Positions 1 to 5,136 of a stretch of DNA of 9,676 bases are shown one piece after another (position 1 is the stretch's first letter; every line of letters starts with the position of its first letter). Location of the stretch: contig JAQUSH010000020.1 in assembly GCA_028715225.1 (NCBI GenBank), forward strand, positions 1 to 9,676, in the 5' to 3' direction. This stretch comes from Candidatus Aenigmatarchaeota archaeon. GTDB taxonomy: Archaea; Aenigmatarchaeota; Aenigmatarchaeia; Aenigmatarchaeales; Aenigmatarchaeaceae. Position numbers and translations under genes: made by a program. The notes under the pieces are model-generated. The model worked only from the letters and a program-made list of their open reading frames with translations. It searched no databases and was not told the origin of the DNA.

Positions 1-416
1 AGTTCACGCGCAAGTATTACTCGTTGTGCACCAAGTGCCTTGTAGAATTTAGCAGATTCAGAGTTAGCAACTGATGCTTGCGTTGATATATGAAAAGGAA
101 TTTTGTATTTTTTGCAAAGTTGTATGACAGCCAGATCCCAACAGATTATTGCATCAACCTTTCCTTTCACACGTTTAATCATTTCTTCAAGTTTTTCCAG
201 TTCACTGTCGTAAATAATCGTATTAACAGTAATATATTTTCTGACGTTTTTGCATATTTTATTTATCTGTTCAAGATCTTTTATTGTAAAGTTTTTAGCA
301 GCTTGACGCATGTTAAATTCTTCCAATCCAAAATATACCGAATCAGCTCCAGATTCAACAGCCGCAACAAGGCTAGGAAAATCTCCTGCTGGTGCAAGCA
401 ATTCAAATTTCCTCAT
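1..416 (-). CDS. Peptidase U32 family protein, N-terminal part (runs off the window)
   Basis: The reading frame starts at the ATG whose complement lies at 414-416 and continues to base 1 without a stop, giving 138 complete residues. The start reads MRKFELLAPAGDFPSLVAAV, followed by ESGADSVYFG (21-30), FNMRQAAKNF (34-43), ITVNTIIYD (62-70) and STQASVANSE (111-120). This order matches the N-terminal half of the U32 family (YegQ/RlhA/TrhP/UbiU relatives): the LLAPAG opening, the GAD.VYFG strand and the STQ.SV.NS motif. Characterised bacterial members act in RNA hydroxylation or ubiquinone synthesis rather than as proven proteases. The role of archaeal members is not settled, so no substrate is assigned. 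The U32 cysteine signature would lie beyond the window. A TATA-like box at 437-446 lies 21-30 nt upstream, consistent with leaderless transcription. Confidence 0.88.
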   Translation of the reverse strand, partial: MRKFELLAPAGDFPSLVAAVESGADSVYFGLEEFNMRQAAKNFTIKDLEQINKICKNVRKYITVNTIIYDSELEKLEEMIKRVKGKVDAIICWDLAVIQLCKKYKIPFHISTQASVANSESAKFYKALGAQRVILARE

Positions 417-436
417 GTTAAACCTTTAACTGATAT

Positions 437-446
437 GTTTAAATAT
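437..446. promoter_or_regulatory. Shared bidirectional TATA-like box
   Basis: GTTTAAATAT contains the palindrome TTTAAA. It lies 21-30 nt before the ATG at 467 on the plus strand and 21-30 nt before the minus-strand ATG at 416. Archaeal TATA boxes sit about 25 nt before the transcription start, so this single element could drive both divergent genes as leaderless mRNAs. The spacing is seen in the sequence; promoter activity is inferred. Confidence 0.55.
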
Positions 447-466
447 CTTTGCTACAAAAACTTATT

Positions 467-1024
467 ATGCCAAGAAAAACAAACAAAGAAAAAAGAGAAG
501 AAGCAGAAGAAAACATGGCTAAATTCATAAATGATTTAAAACCTGATACAATAACAGTTGATTATGATATTTCTAGTTTAATATATACAAGAGGATATAA
601 ACACAGTGAGCCTAGTTTAATGCGACGTTTCAAAAGCCAAGAATTATTAAAGAAAGAGAATAGAACGGTTGACATCCATTTTCCAATTGATACGGTTGTC
701 ATCAAGAAAGGTTCAAAGAACGCAATGAGTATGTTTATTTCTGTTTATAATAACGTACCGACAATAATGCAAACACAAAACATACTTGATTACGCCCAGG
801 CAAGAGAAATAAAGAAAATTGCTGATACATATGGCATTGAGATAGGCGTAGGACAAAATCAAGAGTTGCGTCGTAAACTTCGAGAAATACGTGATAACGA
901 TGAATGTTCTAAATGTGAAAGAGAATATTGCCAAGAACCAAATTTTTGTGAAACATATCTGATTTTAAAAAAAGCTCACCCATCGGATGCCAATAAATAC
1001 GGGCCTAGTTGTTGTCCACTCTAA
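467..1024 (+). CDS. Unknown 185-aa protein with a C-terminal cysteine cluster
   Basis: I do not recognise this protein. It begins with a highly charged segment (MPRKTNKEKREEAEEN), continues as a mixed alpha/beta-looking middle with strands such as TVDIHFPIDTVVIKK, and has a charged helix around 130-145. It ends with a cysteine cluster C147-x2-C150-x4-C155-x5-C161 plus a terminal C182-C183 pair. The spacing suggests a bound metal, zinc or possibly Fe-S, but this is inference. The ATG at 467 was chosen because it lies 21-30 nt downstream of the TATA-like box at 437-446. An in-frame TTG at 449 would add six residues but falls only 3 nt past that box. The gene converges on the radical SAM gene, with 4 bp between the two stop codons. 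Confidence 0.75.
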   Translation: MPRKTNKEKREEAEENMAKFINDLKPDTITVDYDISSLIYTRGYKHSEPSLMRRFKSQELLKKENRTVDIHFPIDTVVIKKGSKNAMSMFISVYNNVPTIMQTQNILDYAQAREIKKIADTYGIEIGVGQNQELRRKLREIRDNDECSKCEREYCQEPNFCETYLILKKAHPSDANKYGPSCCPL

Positions 1025-1028
1025 ATAA

Positions 1029-2294
1029 TTAGGTTTTTAGATTTTTTTTCAAGTCCTCTAAAGCGCTAGGGAATGTTAAAGGATTCTTCTCATTCTTAAT
1101 TTTTTCATATGTCTCTTCAGACAAGCAGTCAATAAGTTCTATCTTTAACTTCTTGCATGCCTGCTTCAAAGCAATATAACTTTCTGAATCTAATTTGAAA
1201 TAACAATAATACTTTTCGTATTTGTGTGTATTAAGATAGTTTTCAATCCGTTTTTGGTTCACTTCAATATATTTCTTTTTTATTTCAGGTGTCTCTTCCC
1301 ATTCTTTCCAGTCATATCTGTTGAACGGATAATAATCTACAAATTCATACGGTATCACACCAGGCGAGCTAATCACAACTAGGTGAATATCCCGTGAATT
1401 AGGAACTTCAAACAAAGTCTTTCTGATCGAACGATGCAGTTTGGATATGTTGTACGGCTTTCTGAAAGCACACGGTACAAATAAGACGTTTTTTCTTTTG
1501 GCTTTGAAGAACCTTACAATAAAGTCCTGCCATAATTCATAGTAAGGATGCAATAATTCTTTTTCCGTTGCTCCGTTTATCCATTTTTCCATCTCTTTTG
1601 GCCATCTTGGCCTGAATACAAAATTATCAAAATCTTTTTCTATATCTCCAAACTCTTTAGTTGCTTCTTCAAACTGTTCTTTGTCAAAAGGCTTCCACTT
1701 GCCTTCAATCCACATATTGAATGCAGCTGAGTAGCCATGGGGGAACCAGTTAAGAAGTATGACCGATTCAGAATGTTCTCGGGCAAGTTCAACAGATTTT
1801 CTAAGTGTATCTTGATTTGTGAAAGGCGCGTTCACTAAAACATACGATCGTAAGCCAAAACCATTTTTCTTAAGTAACTTGGCAGCTTTTAGATAGTCAT
1901 CGACAGTAAATCCTTTGTTTAATTTTTTTAGAATCTTATCGTCAGCGCACTCCAGTCCGATAGCGATTGTTACGTGAACTTTGTCAGATTTCATTCCCTT
2001 AAGGGATTTTGCTGTGATAAATTCAGGTCTAGATTCAACTGTTAGTTTAGGTATTCCGAACTCTTCGCATTTCTTAATCACATATTCTCTGAATTTAGGA
2101 TCAACTTGTTTGTCATCTAAAAACGATCCAGAATTGAATATCTTCAGCAAATCAACTGGTTCAAGCTTTTGGTCTAGCCACGTTTTTAATTCTTCCAGCG
2201 TCTGCACAGGTTCATCTTGGCATCCCCATCCGCAGAAGATACATTTGCCCCATGTGCATTTACCAGATTTCAAGTATAATGTCTTCTCTGACAT
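1029..2294 (-). CDS. Archaeosine biosynthesis radical SAM protein (RaSEA-like) fused to an ArcS signature domain (DUF5591-like)
   Basis: The protein has 421 residues. Residues 1-240 resemble the Elp3-like radical SAM family TIGR01210, to which RaSEA belongs. They carry the cluster cysteines C13-x4-C18-x2-C21, then NSGSFLD (54-60), ESRPEF (87-92), IGLE (112-115) and LNKGFTVDDYLKAAKLL (125-141). Residues 270-330 carry PC-x3-KPY-x2-S-x2-H (274-287), the exact signature reported for archaeosine synthase ArcS, then ISSPGVIPYEF (308-318) and YP....D (322-328), as in its DUF5591 domain. ArcS adds lysine to preQ0 in tRNA, and RaSEA cleaves the adduct to archaeosine. These are normally separate proteins that act together; here both signatures sit on one chain, and the TGT-like and PUA parts of full-length ArcS are absent. 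The ATG at 2294 was preferred to an upstream ATG at 2342 because TATA-like sequence lies 24-31 nt before it and would fall inside the longer reading frame. The bifunctional role is inferred. Confidence 0.8.
   Translation of the reverse strand: MSEKTLYLKSGKCTWGKCIFCGWGCQDEPVQTLEELKTWLDQKLEPVDLLKIFNSGSFLDDKQVDPKFREYVIKKCEEFGIPKLTVESRPEFITAKSLKGMKSDKVHVTIAIGLECADDKILKKLNKGFTVDDYLKAAKLLKKNGFGLRSYVLVNAPFTNQDTLRKSVELAREHSESVILLNWFPHGYSAAFNMWIEGKWKPFDKEQFEEATKEFGDIEKDFDNFVFRPRWPKEMEKWINGATEKELLHPYYELWQDFIVRFFKAKRKNVLFVPCAFRKPYNISKLHRSIRKTLFEVPNSRDIHLVVISSPGVIPYEFVDYYPFNRYDWKEWEETPEIKKKYIEVNQKRIENYLNTHKYEKYYCYFKLDSESYIALKQACKKLKIELIDCLSEETYEKIKNEKNPLTFPSALEDLKKNLKT
1032..1049 (+). terminator. Oligo-T terminator for the 185-aa gene
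   Basis: Just after the stop at 1022-1024 the plus strand carries T5 (1034-1038) and T8 (1042-1049). Archaeal RNA polymerase terminates at such U-tracts without needing a hairpin. The tracts lie inside the 3' end of the convergent radical SAM gene. The matching minus-strand T7 (complement of A7 at 967-973) lies inside the 185-aa gene, so the two transcripts probably overlap at their ends. Confidence 0.4.
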
Positions 2295-2316
2295 AGAGAA
2301 ACTACTATAAGTTAAA

Positions 2317-2326
2317 TTATATAAAT
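2317..2326. promoter_or_regulatory. Bidirectional TATA-like box between the radical SAM and Gln-rich genes
   Basis: TTATATAAAT reads as a TATA box in both directions. On the minus strand it lies about 24-31 nt before the ATG at 2294, so that gene would be leaderless. On the plus strand it lies 32-41 nt before the TTG start at 2358, leaving room for a short leader carrying the ribosome binding site. Promoter function is inferred from position. Confidence 0.5.
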
Positions 2327-2347
2327 GATTACAACCAATCAATAGAT

Positions 2348-2353
2348 AGGTGA
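2348..2353 (+). promoter_or_regulatory. Shine-Dalgarno site that decides a TTG start
   Basis: AGGTGA is complementary to the anti-Shine-Dalgarno end of archaeal 16S rRNA and ends 4 nt before the TTG at 2358. It supports the TTG as the start of the secreted protein. The TTG is followed at once by Lys-Lys and a hydrophobic stretch, as expected for a signal peptide. The neighbouring genes with close TATA boxes lack such a site. Confidence 0.6.
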
Positions 2354-2357
2354 TTTA

Positions 2358-3038
2358 TTGAAAAAATTATTGATACCAGTAATGGCTTTATTGCTTATAA
2401 CATCTGTATTTGCCGCACAGGGCGACGGACTGATGAGCAATAATGCTGGAGATGACACGCAAAATACTGAACAGGTTCAGACTCAAGCTGGTCTGGAAAC
2501 ACAAACATGCGCAGGTTATTGCGGAGAGGTTGTTCAGGCACAAAACACAGAACAAGTAAGAACAATGCAGCAAGAACAAGAACAATTGATGAATCAGGAA
2601 ATGGCTAACATGGGTTCAGCAGAACAGAAAGTTTACCAGAATCAGAATCAAGTTAGATTAGCTGTTCACGCTTTGTTATCAATGGAAAACATGACAGGCG
2701 GAATAGGGTCACAAATTTCTACAATAGCAAAGCAATTCAACAACTCTATTCAGAACACAGTAAGAGCAGAAGAAAAGATTCAGGCTAGAAATGCATTTTC
2801 AAGATTTTTGTTCGGAGGAGATGCTGATGCAGCAACAGAACTTGAAACAGAAGTTGTTCAGAACCAGAACAGAATACAGGAAATGAACCAGCTTATGGAG
2901 CAATGTGAATGTGACGAAGAAGTAAAAGCAATGCTACAGGAGCAGATACAGACAATGGAACAAGAGCAGACAAGACTTCAAGAGTTAGCGCAGTCTGAAA
3001 AACAGAATAAAGGTATTTTTGGTTGGTTGTTCAAATAA
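2358..3038 (+). CDS. Secreted glutamine-rich coiled-coil protein of unknown function
   Basis: The 226-residue product starts with a clear signal peptide: MKK, a hydrophobic core (residues 4-18) and a likely cleavage site near SVFAA (16-20). About 35 residues (roughly 15%) are glutamine. QNTEQV occurs twice (35-40 and 62-67). Long helical, coiled-coil-like stretches cover about 60-100 and 160-216. A more ordered middle (NQVRLAVHALLSMENMTGGI, then AEEKIQARNAFSRFLFGGD, 96-155) resembles uncharacterised secreted proteins I recall from methanogens and other archaea; this resemblance is from memory. Cysteine pairs occur at C51/C55 and C183/C185, and the chain ends in hydrophobic GIFGWLF. It is probably extracellular or anchored at the cell surface. 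No enzymatic motif is visible. The start codon is TTG, supported by AGGTGA at 2348-2353. Confidence 0.8.
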   Translation: MKKLLIPVMALLLITSVFAAQGDGLMSNNAGDDTQNTEQVQTQAGLETQTCAGYCGEVVQAQNTEQVRTMQQEQEQLMNQEMANMGSAEQKVYQNQNQVRLAVHALLSMENMTGGIGSQISTIAKQFNNSIQNTVRAEEKIQARNAFSRFLFGGDADAATELETEVVQNQNRIQEMNQLMEQCECDEEVKAMLQEQIQTMEQEQTRLQELAQSEKQNKGIFGWLFK

Positions 3039-3058
3039 GAACAGCCTCTTTTCTATTA

Positions 3059-3073
3059 TTTTATATATTAAAT
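3059..3073 (+). promoter_or_regulatory. TATA-like promoter of the two-gene membrane protein operon
   Basis: TTTTATATATTAAAT precedes the ATG at 3088 by 15-29 nt, fitting a leaderless or very short-leader archaeal transcript. Pyrimidine- and T-rich sequence just upstream (3046-3062) may also end transcription of the Gln-rich gene. Confidence 0.4.
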
Positions 3074-3087
3074 AACCAACTATAATT

Positions 3088-3417
3088 ATGTGCGATAAGA
3101 GAAAACTAGCTCTGTTATTAGCGCTGTTCTCACTTGCAATGTCAGGCGTATTACTTCACTTAAAGATACACCCAACAATAACTTGGCTGTTGCCTTTAGC
3201 ATTATTTGATGCCATAATTATTACATTGATGTTCTACTTCGAGAAGACGAAGATATATGGATTCTGGCTTAATACACTGTTTGGATTAGTTGGAATAATA
3301 TTTCACCTGCAGACATCAGTGACAGGAACAATGTCAGACAATGCAATAATGCTAGCAGACGTATTGATAGGTTATGTGCTACTGACAACAGAGTTTGAAA
3401 AGAGGAAGAAAAAATGA
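3088..3417 (+). CDS. Small four-helix membrane protein, unknown function
   Basis: The 109-residue protein has four hydrophobic segments long enough to span the membrane, roughly residues 6-25, 33-51, 56-75 and 84-101. It has short basic ends (MCDKRK at the N-terminus and EKRKKK at the C-terminus). No catalytic motif or known family is recognised. Its stop codon overlaps the start of the next gene in ATGA (3414-3417), so the two are very likely translated together and may act as a pair. The start ATG follows a TATA-like region closely. Confidence 0.75.
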   Translation: MCDKRKLALLLALFSLAMSGVLLHLKIHPTITWLLPLALFDAIIITLMFYFEKTKIYGFWLNTLFGLVGIIFHLQTSVTGTMSDNAIMLADVLIGYVLLTTEFEKRKKK

Positions 3418-3653
3418 TAGATCTTCAGCTTGTTTGGATGTACGGAATACTTAGCGGACTTTTTTTCATACTTAATTTTGCTACATGCTATTCAATGCCA
3501 TGGGCAAGCAAGTGTCCTGGTGAAGATAAGTGCAAAAAGAACTGTCCTCATCGCAAACCACTATGCGAGCATCATAAACCTTTAGCTTGGTTAACAGTTT
3601 TAACTGGTGTATTTCACATAATAGTTTCTGTTATCTGGTATTTTGGATTATAA
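3414..3653 (+). CDS. Small membrane protein with a Cys/His-rich loop
   Basis: The 79-residue protein has two predicted membrane helices (about 5-27 and 57-77). Between them is a loop with C25, C34, C40, C44, H46, C51, H53 and H54, in the pattern C-x5-C-x3-C-P-H-x4-C-x-H-H. Such a density of Cys and His in so short a loop suggests metal or cluster binding or redox activity at the membrane face. No named family is recognised, and the metal is inferred. Translation is coupled to the preceding four-helix protein through an ATGA overlap. The gene converges on the 115-aa gene, with 6 bp between stops. Confidence 0.75.
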   Translation: MIDLQLVWMYGILSGLFFILNFATCYSMPWASKCPGEDKCKKNCPHRKPLCEHHKPLAWLTVLTGVFHIIVSVIWYFGL

Positions 3654-3670
3654 AAATATTTAAGTTTTTT
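3654..3670 (+). terminator. T-rich terminator after the membrane protein pair
   Basis: After the TAA at 3651-3653 the plus strand reads AAATATTTAAG followed by T6 (3665-3670), suitable for archaeal U-tract termination. It overlaps the end of the convergent 115-aa gene, so termination would occur inside that gene. Confidence 0.35.
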
Positions 3671-4007
3671 CATTATGCACCCAAGGTGCATCTTCCTTTA
3701 AGTTTTTTTCAAACATCTTATTGAAAGATATATTCATTTTATTAACCATGGCTTGTGTTTTCTTTATGCCAGATTCTTCTGCTTTTCTTCGCCTGTATCT
3801 TCTCTGGTATAATGTCTTCTTAGAAAGTTTTCCAGCTTCAACCATTTCTTCTTCTGCAATATCTCTCCGCATTTCTTTTATATGATATTCTAAAGCTTCC
3901 CGATCACCAATTGAAGGTCTGTTGCTACTACTATATGTATGTCCTCCTTCGATAAGTGCAAGAATCATTGCATCCTGAGCTTGACTTATGCTATAAGGGG
4001 TTTTCAT
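3660..4007 (-). CDS. Small basic helical protein, unknown function
   Basis: The 115-residue protein is not recognised. It is rich in charged residues and probably largely helical. EALEYHIKEMRRDIAEEEMVEAG forms an amphipathic stretch (about 37-59), followed by the strongly basic KKTLYQRRYRRRKAEE (63-78), which could contact nucleic acid. No fold can be assigned. It starts at the ATG complement at 4005-4007, 20 bp after the HemK2-like gene's stop on the same strand, so co-transcription is likely. An AT-rich AATAAATAG lies 21-29 nt upstream and could also act as its own TATA box. Near its 3' end is a perfect 7-bp inverted repeat (3675-3691). Confidence 0.65.
   Translation of the reverse strand: MKTPYSISQAQDAMILALIEGGHTYSSSNRPSIGDREALEYHIKEMRRDIAEEEMVEAGKLSKKTLYQRRYRRRKAEESGIKKTQAMVNKMNISFNKMFEKNLKEDAPWVHNEKT
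3675..3691. repeat. Perfect 7-bp inverted repeat at a gene 3' end
   Basis: ATGCACC and GGTGCAT are perfect complements separated by CAA. The repeat lies within the last codons of the 115-aa gene. On the minus-strand transcript it is followed about 17 nt later by the T5 of TATTTTTA. It may help to end or stabilise that transcript, or may be coincidental because it is coding. Confidence 0.4.
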
Positions 4008-4027
4008 ACAAATAGTAGAACAGAAAA

Positions 4028-4609
4028 CTATTTATTCTTATATTTCATTAGCATTATCTTCTCAAAAAAGAAGCTAGCAGAATCAATTTCTTTCCATCCT
4101 TTCAGTTTAAGATTGTTGTCAGAAGATATTATCATTAGCACCTGCCCATCTGGTTTCAGATATTTTTCAAATTCTTTAAGGAATTTTTTAATCAAACCAG
4201 AACCTTGCAAACCACTAGTTAAAGCAAGTTTCATGTTCTCAGAAAGATACCTGTCTTGCTCATCTTCAGGAACATAAGGCGGATTAAACAATATTAAATC
4301 AAACTTTTTTCTTACTCCAGAAAACAGATTGCTTTTCTTAACTTTGATCTTAAGCTTGTGCTTCTTCGCATTCTCGTTTGTATTATGAAGAGCAATTTCA
4401 TTTATATCTACAGCTGTCACATTTGCTCCTCTCGCAGCAGATATCACACTAAGTATGCCAGAACCGCATCCAATATCAAGCACATTTTTGCCATCTACCT
4501 TTTTGATATGCTTGGCTACAAGAAATGAATCTTCTAGTGGCAAGTAAACATCTTCAAATACGTCTAAGTCATATCTCTTACCGTTTATATCCAAAGGCAC
4601 AGTAACCAT
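4028..4609 (-). CDS. HemK2/Mtq2-like protein-(glutamine-N5) methyltransferase
   Basis: The protein has 193 residues, the usual length for archaeal HemK2-like enzymes. It shows EDVYLPLEDSFL (19-30), equivalent to the VYEPAEDSFLL opening of eukaryotic and archaeal HemK2. The SAM-binding motif I is VLDIGCGSG (43-51), VDIN (67-70) is the acidic loop, and FNPPY (108-112) is the catalytic motif that binds the glutamine amide. The family uses S-adenosylmethionine to methylate the glutamine of the GGQ motif of class I release factors. The target here is inferred to be archaeal aRF1. The start at 4609 is chosen because AGTTATAA (minus strand, 4633-4640) lies 24-31 nt upstream. The frame stays open to an ATG at 4660, but that extension would cover the promoter and adds a hydrophobic tail foreign to the family. 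The gene is divergent from the Nudix gene. Confidence 0.88.
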   Translation of the reverse strand: MVTVPLDINGKRYDLDVFEDVYLPLEDSFLVAKHIKKVDGKNVLDIGCGSGILSVISAARGANVTAVDINEIALHNTNENAKKHKLKIKVKKSNLFSGVRKKFDLILFNPPYVPEDEQDRYLSENMKLALTSGLQGSGLIKKFLKEFEKYLKPDGQVLMIISSDNNLKLKGWKEIDSASFFFEKIMLMKYKNK

Positions 4610-4611
4610 AG

Positions 4612-4640
4612 TTTTTAATAGATTAAGAAAGGTTATAACT
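4612..4640. promoter_or_regulatory. Overlapping divergent core promoters (HemK2-like / Nudix)
   Basis: Only 34 bp separate the two start codons. TTTTTAATA (4612-4620) lies 24-32 nt before the Nudix ATG, and AGTTATAA read on the minus strand (4633-4640) lies 24-31 nt before the HemK2-like ATG. Each TATA-like box sits next to the start of the opposite gene, so two initiation complexes would compete for the same DNA. This is inferred from spacing. Confidence 0.5.
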
Positions 4641-4643
4641 ATT

Positions 4644-5132
4644 ATGTACGATAATAACAAAGCGCATTATATTGTTGTTACAGGAATTCTCGTAAAAGAT
4701 GGAAAATATCTAATCACTAAGAGAGCATCGACTGAGAAAGCGTTCCCAAATCAACGGACTGTGCCTGGCGGGAAATTAGAATTAGATGATTACATCAAAA
4801 GACCAAAGGATACTTCTGCTCACTGGTATAATATTTTTGAAGGAGTATTAAAAAGAGAAATACTGGAAGAAGTCGGATTAAATATAAAAAGTATAAAATA
4901 TCTAACAAGTCTTTCTTACATTAGGTCCGATGGCATACCAACTATAATAGTAAGTCTTTTTGCCGAACCTGCCAAAGGAGAAATAAAACTTTGTCCGGCC
5001 CTTACAGAATATGAATGGGTTACATTGGATGAAGCAAAAGATTATGATTTAATTGAAGGCATATATGAAGAATTAGAAATGTTAGACAAACTTCTAAAAG
5101 AAGGAACAATTGAAGAATGGAAAAAGAAATGA
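4644..5132 (+). CDS. Nudix hydrolase with an insertion in the Nudix box
   Basis: The 162-residue protein has the Nudix fold layout: VVTGILVKDGKYLITKR (11-27), TVPGGKLE (39-46), then REILEEVGL (71-79) and a C-terminal EYEWVTLDEA (122-131). The helix residues R71, E72, E75, E76 and G78 of the Nudix box are present. The glycine loop is separated from the helix by a longer DDYIKRPKDTSAHWYN stretch, and the canonical glutamate eight residues before the arginine is Asn63. I recall other Nudix proteins with this longer loop, so it is probably a subfamily trait rather than damage. The family hydrolyses nucleoside diphosphate derivatives; the substrate is unknown. The gene ends 4 nt before the transglycosylase start, so they probably share an operon. 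Confidence 0.85.
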   Translation: MYDNNKAHYIVVTGILVKDGKYLITKRASTEKAFPNQRTVPGGKLELDDYIKRPKDTSAHWYNIFEGVLKREILEEVGLNIKSIKYLTSLSYIRSDGIPTIIVSLFAEPAKGEIKLCPALTEYEWVTLDEAKDYDLIEGIYEELEMLDKLLKEGTIEEWKKK

Positions 5133-5136
5133 TTGT

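Noticed and set aside
449..467. Upstream TTG start for the 185-aa protein
   Set aside because: It begins 3 nt after the TATA-like box, so the transcript would start downstream of it. ATG 467 has the right spacing.
90..530. Open plus-strand frame of 146 codons
   Set aside because: It lies opposite the U32 gene, its product is an unlikely Phe- and Cys-rich sequence, and it runs into the 185-aa gene in another frame.
2295..2342. N-terminal extension of the radical SAM protein from an ATG at 2342
   Set aside because: The extension covers the TATA-like box, and the family-like sequence begins at MSEKTLYLKSGKC.
4610..4660. 17-residue N-terminal extension of the HemK2-like protein
   Set aside because: It would read through the promoter and into the start of the divergent Nudix gene. 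Family members start close to the VPLDIN/EDVYLP region.
5110..5136. TTG start of the transglycosylase inside the Nudix gene
   Set aside because: ATG 5137 gives the family-typical opening; the extra nine residues match nothing and simply overlap Nudix codons.
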